DNA of 5,389 nt from Eudoraea sp. (GTDB lineage Bacteria > Bacteroidota > Bacteroidia > Flavobacteriales > Flavobacteriaceae). Below the pieces are notes generated by a model. That model ran no database searches. It was not told the origin of the DNA and was given only the letters and a program-made list of their open reading frames with translations. The stretch spans positions 1 through 5,389 of the forward strand of contig JABDRK010000410.1 of NCBI GenBank assembly GCA_013041785.1. The letters run 5' to 3'. A program made the position numbers and the translations under genes. This document shows, piece after piece, positions 1 through 5,389 of this stretch (its first letter is position 1; every line of letters begins with the position of its first letter).

Positions 1-409
1 GCGCAATTTTTCCCTCAATGATTTGAGCCAATTCCTTAGCTGCGGCCGCCAATTGCGGATTATTGTACTTGGCATCAACGCCAACATTCAATAATGGGCA
101 TCCGCCTAGTTGCTCCATTGCACTGTCGTATTCTTTATAAAAATGTGTTAGTGAAAAAAGCTTGTCAAGTGCACTACCTTGCATTTGCAGTTTTTCATCT
201 ATGAGCTGCAATAGTTTGGTAGAATTATATTCAAAGGCCGCTAATGCCAGTGATTCTTTGTTTTCGAAGTTTCCGTATATCGCTCCCTTCGTAAGTCCGG
301 TAGCTTCGGTTAGGTCGCTCATGCTGGTACCAATATAGCCGTGTTTATTGAAGAGCGGCGCCACAGTCTCAATGATATAGGCGGTAGTTCTTTCGGCTTT
401 GGTCGGCAT
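1..409 (-). CDS. TetR/AcrR-family transcriptional regulator (partial, C-terminus beyond left edge)
   Basis: DNA-binding repressor of the TetR family, expected to act as a dimer on a palindromic operator and to be released by a small ligand. The frame is open from an ATG at 409 to the window edge, giving 136 codons with no stop. Family repressors are usually about 190-200 residues, so roughly a third is missing. The helix-turn-helix lies at about residues 29-49, with the typical run TGLTKGAIYGNFENKE from residue 38, where Tyr45 and Phe48 fit the recognition helix and the helix after it. The ligand-binding domain begins after residue 55 and contains GGCPLLN at 102-108 with a single Cys104, a pattern seen in a subset of TetR proteins. 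The start is supported by the purine-rich AGAGGA at 419-414, four bases upstream. It lies on the same strand as clpB but behind a strong terminator, so it is probably its own transcription unit. The ligand and targets cannot be told from this sequence. Confidence 0.93.
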   Translation of the reverse strand, partial: MPTKAERTTAYIIETVAPLFNKHGYIGTSMSDLTEATGLTKGAIYGNFENKESLALAAFEYNSTKLLQLIDEKLQMQGSALDKLFSLTHFYKEYDSAMEQLGGCPLLNVGVDAKYNNPQLAAAAKELAQIIEGKIA

Positions 410-413
410 AGGG

Positions 414-419
414 TCCTCT
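414..419 (-). promoter_or_regulatory. Ribosome binding site of the tetR-type gene
   Basis: On the minus strand AGAGGA lies four bases before the ATG at 409. It is the clearest Shine-Dalgarno-like element at any start in this window. The spacing is slightly short, and Bacteroidota depend little on Shine-Dalgarno pairing, so it supports the start choice but does not prove it. Confidence 0.45.
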
Positions 420-443
420 ATTTTTTACGAATATATAAAAACT

Positions 444-461
444 ATATACGGAATGGTATAT
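444..461. promoter_or_regulatory. Candidate TetR operator (inverted repeat)
   Basis: Perfect six-base arms, ATATAC and GTATAT, flank a six-base spacer (GGAATG), 35 bases upstream of the TetR-family start. Directly next to it on the minus strand, 444-437 reads TAGTTTTT, which matches the Bacteroidota -7 consensus TAnnTTTG in all but the last base; no TTTG -33 element is visible at the right distance. A palindrome of this size beside a promoter and in front of a TetR gene is the usual arrangement for autorepression. The region is AT-rich, so a chance palindrome is possible. Confidence 0.45.
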
Positions 462-466
462 GATGT

Positions 467-507
467 AAAAAAAAGGTGCCTGAAGGAAAATTAGCCTTCA
501 GACACCT
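467..507 (-). terminator. Intrinsic terminator of clpB
   Basis: Two 13-base arms (474-486 and 495-507) pair with a single C/A mismatch around the eight-base loop AAAATTAG. On the minus strand the stem is followed by an uninterrupted run of T from 473 to 467. It begins 22 bases after the clpB stop. On the plus strand there is no U-tract after the stem, so it works in one direction only and separates clpB from the TetR-type gene. Confidence 0.9.
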
Positions 508-529
508 GTCAAAAGTCCGTTTAAAGGAG

Positions 530-3130
530 TTATTGAACCAATTCGCTTTGGTTTCTGAAAACCAGGCCATCATCAAAACTATCGATGAGAATAATACTTT
601 CAGCCTTAAGTCTTCCGCTCAGTAATTCTTTGGATAAGGTGTTGAGCACTTCTTTTTGAATGACGCGTTTGATTGGTCTGGCCCCGTATTGTGGGTCAAA
701 CCCTTTGTCGGCCAGGTAGGCAATTGCCTCCTTAGTGGCGTCTATTACAATATGTTGCTTACCCACCATCTGCTTCAAATGTTCCAATTGCAGTTTTACG
801 ATTTCAACAATATGTTCCTTATTCAGCGGGGTAAACATAATGATGTCATCGATCCGGTTCAGGAATTCTGGACGGATGGTCTTTTTAAGTAAGCCGAGGA
901 CTTCCAGGCGCGCTGTTTCCGAGGCACTATAGATGTCAGGGTTATTTTCGAAAGCATCCTGTATGAGATGACTGCCCATATTACTGGTCATAATAATTAC
1001 CGTATTCTTAAAATCGGCTACCCGACCCTTATTGTCCGTAAGCCGCCCTTCATCCAGTACCTGCAACAAGACATTGAACGTATCCGGGTGGGCCTTCTCA
1101 ATTTCATCCAGCAACACAACCGAATAAGGTTTGCGCCTCACGGCCTCGGTCAGCTGTCCGCCTTCATCATACCCAACATACCCGGGAGGAGCACCGACCA
1201 ACCTGCTCACAGCATGCCGTTCCTGGTATTCACTCATATCAATTCGGGTCATGGCATTTTCATCGTCAAACAAGTAGGCTGCCAGGGTTTTGGCTAACTC
1301 GGTTTTTCCAACCCCGGTTGTACCCAGAAACAGGAAGGATCCTATGGGTCGTTTTGCGTCCTGCAAGCCTGCCCTGCTTCTGCGTATAGCGTCTGAAACC
1401 GCCTCTATGGCTTCGTCCTGGCCAATCACACGTTTGTGCAGGACTTCCTCCAATTTCAGGAGTTTTTCCCGTTCGCTTTGCAGCATTTTGGTTACCGGGA
1501 TTCCGGTCCATTTGGCTACTACTTCGGCAATGTCTTCGTTGGTCACCTCTTCTTTAATAAGGGTTCCGGCCTTCTGCTGCTCAGTAAGTTCAGCCTGCAG
1601 GATGTCCAGTTTGGCCTGGGCCTCTTTGATTTTACCATAGCGCAATTCGGCTACTTTTCCATAATCACCGTTACGTTCGGCCCGTTCTGCCTCCAACTTG
1701 AAATCTTCAATATCCTGTTTGGTTTTCTGAATGTTATCCACTACTGCTTTCTCACTTTCCCATTTGGCAAAGATCTCATTGCGCGCTTCTTTAATATTGG
1801 CCAGATCTATGTTCAGCGCTTTAAGCTTGGCCTGATCATCCTCCCGTTTAATGGCCTCAATTTCGATCTCCAATTGCATGATCTTGCGATCCAGCACATC
1901 CAGCTCTTCCGGTTTGGAGTTGATTTCCATGCGGAGCTTGGAAGCAGCTTCATCCATAAGGTCTATAGCCTTGTCCGGAAGGAAGCGGTTGGTAATATAT
2001 CGTTGGGAGAGTTCTACCGCGGCAATAACGGCCTCGTCTTTTATGCGCACCTTGTGGTGGGCTTCATATTTTTCTTTTAATCCCCTGAGGATGGAAATGG
2101 CACTTTCTGTGTCGGGCTCATCAACCGTTACCTTCTGAAACCTGCGTTCCAGGGCCTTGTCCTTTTCAAAATATTTCTGGTATTCATCCAGGGTAGTGGC
2201 GCCAACGGCGCGAAGTTCTCCCCTGGCTAATGCCGGTTTCAGGATGTTTGCGGCATCCATTGCGCCCTGGCCGCCACCAGCACCCACGAGGGTATGGATC
2301 TCATCAATAAAGAGCACTATGTTTCCATCAGAAGTAGTTACTTCTTTGATCACTGCTTTTAGGCGTTCTTCAAATTCCCCCTTGTATTTTGCTCCGGCAA
2401 TAAGGGCTCCCATATCCAGGGAATAGATTACTTTATCCTTGAGGTTTTCGGGTACATCACCCTGGATAATCCGGTGTGCCAGCCCTTCCGCAATCGCTGT
2501 TTTACCGGTACCAGGTTCCCCTACCAGCATGGGATTGTTTTTGGTTCTCCTGGACAGGATTTGCAGAATCCTTCGGATCTCCTCATCCCTGCCAATTACC
2601 GGATCCAGCTTACCCTTATCGGCCAGCTCGTTGAGGTTTCTCGCATATTTATTAAGCGAATTGTACGTTTCTTCTGCGCTTTGAGAAGTAACCCTGCCTC
2701 CTTTGCGAAGTTCCTGAATAGCTGCCTGCAGGTCTTTTTCGTTGACCCCCTGATCTTTCAGTATTCTGCTGATTTTACTTTTTGATTTGAAAATGGCCAA
2801 TAGCAAATGTTCTACAGAAACATATTCATCCTGCATTTTCTTTGCGACAATGTTGGCTTCATTGAGTGTTTTACCAGATTCCTGGGAAAACATCAGATCT
2901 GCCCCGGAAACTTTTGGGAATCGTTCCAGTTCTTTTTCGATTAGCTGTTCTAAAACAACAGTATTGACATTCAGTTTCTTTAAAAGGAATGGCATAACGT
3001 TTTCGTCCACTTCCCCAATGGCTTTGAAGATATGCTCATTTTCCACCTGCTGGTGTCCATACCCCTGCGCAATTTGCTGCGCTAGCTGTATGGCTTCCTG
3101 TGATTTTATGGTAAATGTATTTATGTTCAT
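530..3130 (-). CDS. clpB: ATP-dependent protein disaggregase ClpB (Hsp100)
   Basis: Cytoplasmic AAA+ hexamer that pulls aggregated proteins apart by threading them through its central pore, working with DnaK/DnaJ/GrpE. The gene is complete: 866 residues, against 857 in E. coli ClpB. Domains in order: Clp N-domain (about 1-145); first ATPase module with Walker A GEPGTGKT (204-211, Lys210), pore loop KYKG (248-251, Tyr249), Walker B VLFIDE (272-277) and arginine finger ERR (328-330); the long coiled-coil middle domain (about 405-530) typical of ClpB and absent from ClpA; second ATPase module with Walker A GTTGVGKT (603-610, Lys609), pore loop GYVG (650-653), Walker B VVLLDE (671-676) and sensor-2 GARP (816-819). 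I see no ClpP-binding IGF-type loop, which fits a disaggregase and not a protease partner. The start follows an A-rich leader and begins the normal N-domain ([14 protein letters not shown]). It is a single gene unit, divergent from the YtxJ-like gene, with its own promoter and terminator. Confidence 0.99.
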   Translation of the reverse strand: MNINTFTIKSQEAIQLAQQIAQGYGHQQVENEHIFKAIGEVDENVMPFLLKKLNVNTVVLEQLIEKELERFPKVSGADLMFSQESGKTLNEANIVAKKMQDEYVSVEHLLLAIFKSKSKISRILKDQGVNEKDLQAAIQELRKGGRVTSQSAEETYNSLNKYARNLNELADKGKLDPVIGRDEEIRRILQILSRRTKNNPMLVGEPGTGKTAIAEGLAHRIIQGDVPENLKDKVIYSLDMGALIAGAKYKGEFEERLKAVIKEVTTSDGNIVLFIDEIHTLVGAGGGQGAMDAANILKPALARGELRAVGATTLDEYQKYFEKDKALERRFQKVTVDEPDTESAISILRGLKEKYEAHHKVRIKDEAVIAAVELSQRYITNRFLPDKAIDLMDEAASKLRMEINSKPEELDVLDRKIMQLEIEIEAIKREDDQAKLKALNIDLANIKEARNEIFAKWESEKAVVDNIQKTKQDIEDFKLEAERAERNGDYGKVAELRYGKIKEAQAKLDILQAELTEQQKAGTLIKEEVTNEDIAEVVAKWTGIPVTKMLQSEREKLLKLEEVLHKRVIGQDEAIEAVSDAIRRSRAGLQDAKRPIGSFLFLGTTGVGKTELAKTLAAYLFDDENAMTRIDMSEYQERHAVSRLVGAPPGYVGYDEGGQLTEAVRRKPYSVVLLDEIEKAHPDTFNVLLQVLDEGRLTDNKGRVADFKNTVIIMTSNMGSHLIQDAFENNPDIYSASETARLEVLGLLKKTIRPEFLNRIDDIIMFTPLNKEHIVEIVKLQLEHLKQMVGKQHIVIDATKEAIAYLADKGFDPQYGARPIKRVIQKEVLNTLSKELLSGRLKAESIILIDSFDDGLVFRNQSELVQ

Positions 3131-3178
3131 TTTTCTCTTTTTTTCCTTTACTTTGACTTTTTATTCCCTGTAGGTCAA

Positions 3179-3208
3179 CAACCTTACCAAGCAGGGGAAT
3201 CCGACAAA
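3179..3208 (-). promoter_or_regulatory. Bacteroidota-type promoter of clpB
   Basis: On the minus strand TTTG (3208-3205) is followed after 18 bases by TAAGGTTG (3186-3179), one base away from the -7 consensus TAnnTTTG of the Bacteroidota housekeeping sigma factor. Published spacing for this promoter type is about 17-23 bases. Transcription would start near 3173, leaving a leader of about 43 bases before the clpB ATG. The -33 element lies inside the inverted repeat at 3202-3214. Confidence 0.6.
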
Positions 3209-3214
3209 ATGTCG
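3202..3214. promoter_or_regulatory. Inverted repeat in the clpB/ytxJ divergent region, candidate operator
   Basis: CGACA and TGTCG form perfect five-base arms around AAA. The repeat covers the TTTG -33 element of the proposed clpB promoter, so a bound protein would compete with RNA polymerase or contact it. It also lies about 70 bases upstream of the divergent YtxJ-like gene. It does not resemble CIRCE (TTAGCACTC-N9-GAGTGCTAA), so HrcA is an unlikely binder. The binding protein is unknown. Confidence 0.45.
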
Positions 3215-3282
3215 CACAAACGCTTAGTTTTAAAGACATTTCGGCAGTTATAAGGGGATAAGGACTATTAATTGAACCACAT

Positions 3283-3678
3283 ATGGGGCTTTGGGATAAA
3301 CTATTAGGCAAGGAACATGAAACCGGAAGGGAACCGGACAAACCGGTATTTTGGAAGCCATTAACAGAGCGCACACAATTAGACGAAATAGAGGCAGCCT
3401 CTTATCAGCAAACACAGGTTATTTTTAAGCATTCGGTTAGCTGTGGTATCAGCAGTATGGCCAAGAGACGTTTTGAAAAAACTGCAGGCGATCTGGCAGA
3501 CCAGATCAGGTTCCATTTGTTGGTTATCCAACATCACCGGGATCTATCCAATGAAATTGCCACGCGTTTCCAGGTATGGCATGAATCCCCACAATTGCTG
3601 GTGCTCAAGGACGGTAAAGTGGTTACTCACGCTTCACACTGGCAGATAGAAGGAGTGGCCCTTGATACCTATCAATAA
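3283..3678 (+). CDS. ytxJ: YtxJ/BrxC-like monothiol bacilliredoxin candidate (thioredoxin fold)
   Basis: A 131-residue cytoplasmic protein with no signal peptide. It matches the YtxJ family (DUF2847), whose Bacillus member, also called BrxC, is thought to remove bacillithiol from oxidised protein cysteines. Seen in the sequence: a beta strand QVIFKHS (45-51) leading into SCGISSMAKRRFE (53-65), with Cys54 as the only cysteine in the protein; HLLVIQHHRDLSNEIATRF (78-96), covering a second strand and helix; then ESPQLLVLKDGKVV (101-114), where Pro103 is the expected cis-proline facing the active site. The first 30 residues are an N-terminal extension not needed for the fold, so the protein is somewhat longer than the Bacillus form (about 108). 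The ATG beginning MGLWDKLLGK is chosen because this opening is typical of the family; no strong Shine-Dalgarno is present. It is transcribed away from clpB and converges on the lipoprotein gene. The family call is confident; the de-bacillithiolation role is inferred. Confidence 0.85.
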   Translation: MGLWDKLLGKEHETGREPDKPVFWKPLTERTQLDEIEAASYQQTQVIFKHSVSCGISSMAKRRFEKTAGDLADQIRFHLLVIQHHRDLSNEIATRFQVWHESPQLLVLKDGKVVTHASHWQIEGVALDTYQ

Positions 3679-3700
3679 AAAACCCGGCCTGAGCCGGGTT
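3677..3700. terminator. Shared terminator between converging genes
   Basis: A perfect eight-base stem AACCCGGC/GCCGGGTT (3681-3688 and 3693-3700) with the four-base loop CTGA sits between the YtxJ-like stop and the lipoprotein stop. On the minus strand it is followed directly by TTTT (3680-3677), making a good intrinsic terminator for the lipoprotein gene. On the plus strand the tail GATATTTT is weaker but may still end ytxJ transcription. The minus-strand T-tract overlaps the last bases of the ytxJ stop codon. Confidence 0.85.
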
Positions 3701-3706
3701 GATATT

Positions 3707-4894
3707 TTAGTTAAACTTATGTCGGACTAGAATGTCCTTCAGCCTGTTTTTCAGGTCCTCTCCTGCGTCGTATACCATTTGTTCATTTGAAGGAAACGGT
3801 ACCGCTCTGAGGTCGAGCAACGCAATCAGATCATTTTCCAGGGCACGTCGGTCTCCCTGATAGTTTGCGTAAATATGCTGAAACACGAATTCACTGGACA
3901 GGGGGTAGGTATTTACCTGTTGCTTGGTATTCAGATCGATATAGCTAACCATTCCGGTTACCATTGCGGCCTTGTGCTGGGTGAATTGATAGAAGTTGCA
4001 TCGAACCGTTTTGAACTTATCCACCTTAATTTCATTGCCCAGGCTATCTTTCACAAGGTTGCCATTATCATCTTCCAGATACTTGTACCCGTCTTTAATT
4101 TGTTTTTCCTTGATGATTTGTTTTTCACTGATCTGCTCAGGAGAAATACTAATATCACGGAAGGCTACCTGCATTTCATAATCATAGCGGATATCTTTAC
4201 GCGGAGCCGCATGGTATTGCGTCCAGAGGTCGTTTAGCCCATAGGTGTTGAAATTGAGCAATTCTTCTTCCAGCCGCTGCGGAATAACCTGTTCCGTATC
4301 ATTTAATACATTGACTTTTACAAAATCCTGTCCAAGCTGCCAGGCTTCTTCCATTTTCTCACGGGCATCACCATAACCCGGATTAATTTCCAGCAGGTAA
4401 TTAAAATCGTCATACGCCTGCCTGAAATCAGATTTGTACTTCCCATTGGCCAAAAGGGTATTGGCATTATCATACAGATATTGGGAAAGTTGCTCCCGGG
4501 CAGCCAGGATTTCTGAATCGTAGTTACGGAACTTAAAGGAAGCATTCCGGTTTTCTTCCATTACCCTGAGAGGAAGCAGGGGTCGGATGCGCTCCTGCAT
4601 CTGCTTAAGCTGATTGTAACCCTTATAGACAAACTCATAATTTGCCGGGTTGCCTTCCTTCTTTAAAAAGGCAATATGTTCCAGTTCACGTTGTGAATAC
4701 TTGTCAAAAGCCTCTTCCAGTAAAAGGATATAGGGCTGATTGCCTTTTTTTGTCTTGTTTTCAGACAAGTTCTTAATGGCCTTGTGCATGGCCTGGGTAT
4801 AATTCCCTGTATTCAGGGCTTCCTGGGTCTTTTTAACCCCACCACAAGCCATCAATAGCACCATAATTGATCCGAATAGTAATGTCTTTTTCAT
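3707..4894 (-). CDS. Uncharacterised lipoprotein with a helical, TPR-like N-terminal half
   Basis: I do not recognise a named family. The chosen start gives 395 residues beginning MKKTLLFGSIMVLLMAC: two lysines, a hydrophobic stretch and the lipobox LMAC, so the mature protein would begin at lipidated Cys17. The residues after the cysteine (GGVKKT) lack the acidic run that sends lipoproteins to the cell surface in Bacteroidota, so a periplasm-facing location is inferred. Residues 22-190 look mainly helical with repeat-like units: EALNTGNYTQAMHKAIKNL (25-43), and a TPR-like pair around 133-188 that includes NANTLLANGKYKSDFRQAYD and LLEINPGYGDAREKMEEA. The C-terminal half (about 190-365) appears strand-rich, with a charged linker EKQIIKEKQIKDGYKYLEDD (257-276) and an aromatic stretch FYQFTQHKAAMVTGMVSYID (301-320). 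A scaffold or envelope-assembly role is possible but not shown. It follows the fumarylacetoacetase gene in the same direction after 124 bases. Confidence 0.85.
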   Translation of the reverse strand: MKKTLLFGSIMVLLMACGGVKKTQEALNTGNYTQAMHKAIKNLSENKTKKGNQPYILLLEEAFDKYSQRELEHIAFLKKEGNPANYEFVYKGYNQLKQMQERIRPLLPLRVMEENRNASFKFRNYDSEILAAREQLSQYLYDNANTLLANGKYKSDFRQAYDDFNYLLEINPGYGDAREKMEEAWQLGQDFVKVNVLNDTEQVIPQRLEEELLNFNTYGLNDLWTQYHAAPRKDIRYDYEMQVAFRDISISPEQISEKQIIKEKQIKDGYKYLEDDNGNLVKDSLGNEIKVDKFKTVRCNFYQFTQHKAAMVTGMVSYIDLNTKQQVNTYPLSSEFVFQHIYANYQGDRRALENDLIALLDLRAVPFPSNEQMVYDAGEDLKNRLKDILVRHKFN

Positions 4895-5018
4895 GATGTT
4901 AAGATTTATGGTTTTCAGGCATGAATCCAATAGCCATGCCAAAACCAGCTGTTTTCATAACGAAAAAGGATAAAGTATCGTATACGGCCGATGAAATGCA
5001 GCCAAAAATGCTAAAAAA
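4895..5018 (-). other. Intergenic leader of the lipoprotein gene
   Basis: These 124 bases separate fumarylacetoacetase from the lipoprotein gene. I see no clear hairpin terminator for the upstream gene and no good match to TTTG-N19-TAnnTTTG, so read-through from the upstream gene is possible. It contains an eight-base palindrome CGTATACG (4979-4986) and a 19-codon reading frame (4958-4899) that stops four bases before the lipoprotein ATG. Confidence 0.5.
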
Positions 5019-5389
5019 CTAAGGGAGTGCAGGTAGCACTTTGGTCTTTACTTCTCCAAAACCAATACGGATTTTATCATTTTGACAATAACCCCTCATG
5101 GTAACCGTGTCATGATCCTGTATGGAAGTACGGGTGGATCCATCGGAAAGTGTGATGGGTTTGGTGCCCTGCCAGGCAAGTTCGAGCATGGATCCGTAAC
5201 TATCCGGGGTGGCGCCCGAGATTGTGCCACTGCCCATCATGTCCCCGCTGTTTACCTTGCAGCCATTTACGGTGTGGTGGGTCAGTTGCTGAGCCATGGT
5301 CCAGTACATGTACTTGAAATTGGACCTGGCCACGGTTGTAGGCACTCCATTTTCGGGTGTGATTGCTGCTTCCAGGTTGATGTCAAAGC
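5019..5389 (-). CDS. fahA: Fumarylacetoacetase (partial, C-terminal 123 codons)
   Basis: Cytoplasmic hydrolase that splits 4-fumarylacetoacetate into fumarate and acetoacetate (EC 3.7.1.2), the last step of tyrosine/phenylalanine breakdown through homogentisate. The frame is open from the right edge to a TAG at 5019-5021 and begins FDINLEAAITPENG, so the true start lies outside the window; bacterial members are usually about 420 residues, leaving roughly 300 unseen. Diagnostic stretches: NFKYMYWTMAQQLTHHTVNG, then SGDMMGSGTISG, then TPDSYGSMLELAWQGTKPI, then GYCQNDKIRIGFGEV and the ending KVLPALP. The glutamate in SMLEL corresponds to the one that pairs with the catalytic histidine in the mouse enzyme (Glu364). 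The metal-binding acidic residues are expected in the missing part. This visible run separates true fumarylacetoacetase from the shorter, broader FAH-fold hydrolases. Other homogentisate-pathway genes may lie to the right, beyond the window. Confidence 0.95.
   Translation of the reverse strand, partial: FDINLEAAITPENGVPTTVARSNFKYMYWTMAQQLTHHTVNGCKVNSGDMMGSGTISGATPDSYGSMLELAWQGTKPITLSDGSTRTSIQDHDTVTMRGYCQNDKIRIGFGEVKTKVLPALP

Noticed and set aside
42..49. Eight-base palindrome GCGGCCGC (a NotI site) in the TetR-type gene
   Set aside because: It falls inside coding sequence where it encodes part of an alanine run (residues 121-124). No sign of a functional element or cloning junction.
1436..2080. 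A 214-codon plus-strand frame within clpB, and several other long plus-strand frames from 656 to 3173
   Set aside because: They lie wholly antisense to clpB, whose protein is conserved end to end. Their translations show low-complexity, Phe/Ser-rich composition typical of shadow frames and no recognisable domain.
2697..2704. Strong Shine-Dalgarno-like AAAGGAGG on the minus strand at the end of the ClpB N-domain, near where E. coli has the internal start for the short ClpB form
   Set aside because: The codon at the matching place is GTT (Val147), and no in-frame ATG, GTG or TTG follows at a usable distance. The motif is explained by the codons for Lys-Gly-Gly, so an internal start is not supported.
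3225..3232. TAGTTTTA on the plus strand as a -7 element for ytxJ
   Set aside because: It differs from TAnnTTTG only at the last base, but no TTTG lies about 17-23 bases upstream, and the region is AT-rich. It is too weak to annotate.
3036..3374. A 112-codon minus-strand frame across the clpB start and the ytxJ start
   Set aside because: It overlaps two well-supported genes and the promoter region and has no recognisable domain.
5019..5345. Fumarylacetoacetase frame read as a 108-residue gene from a GTG at 5345
   Set aside because: The frame continues upstream to the window edge with family-typical residues (FDINLEAAITPENG), so the GTG is an internal valine and the gene is simply cut by the edge.

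Overview
The window looks like an ordinary chromosomal segment from a member of the Bacteroidota, most likely a flavobacterium. Three things point that way. The ClpB and fumarylacetoacetase sequences have a Bacteroidota flavour. Start sites mostly lack a strong Shine-Dalgarno and have A-rich leaders instead. A good match to the Bacteroidota housekeeping promoter (TTTG, then TAnnTTTG) lies upstream of clpB. The assignment to phylum is an inference from sequence reading, not from a database search. I see no RNA genes, CRISPR arrays, insertion sequences or phage genes.

Layout from left to right: (1) the N-terminal 136 codons of a TetR/AcrR-family repressor on the minus strand, running off the left edge, with a candidate operator in its leader; (2) a strong intrinsic terminator; (3) a complete clpB on the minus strand, encoding an 866-residue disaggregase with both ATPase modules intact; (4) a 152-bp divergent intergenic region holding a near-consensus clpB promoter whose -33 element lies inside a perfect inverted repeat; (5) a plus-strand gene for a YtxJ/BrxC-like single-cysteine thioredoxin-fold protein, a candidate bacilliredoxin; (6) a short GC-rich hairpin acting as a terminator between converging genes; (7) a minus-strand gene for an uncharacterised 395-residue lipoprotein, with its start moved 16 codons downstream of the longest reading frame; (8) the C-terminal 123 codons of fumarylacetoacetase on the minus strand, running off the right edge.

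Functionally, the clearest theme is the divergent pair clpB and ytxJ. One repairs aggregated protein and the other probably handles oxidised or bacillithiol-bound protein thiols. They share a control region with a palindromic site, so joint stress control is plausible but unproven. The TetR gene is insulated from clpB by a terminator and appears autoregulated. Fumarylacetoacetase (last step of tyrosine/homogentisate breakdown) and the lipoprotein lie in the same direction, 124 bp apart; no functional link is evident. I found no convincing evidence of a novel multi-gene system. The items most worth a second look are the palindrome in the clpB/ytxJ region, the CGIS active site of the YtxJ-like protein, and the uncharacterised lipoprotein.
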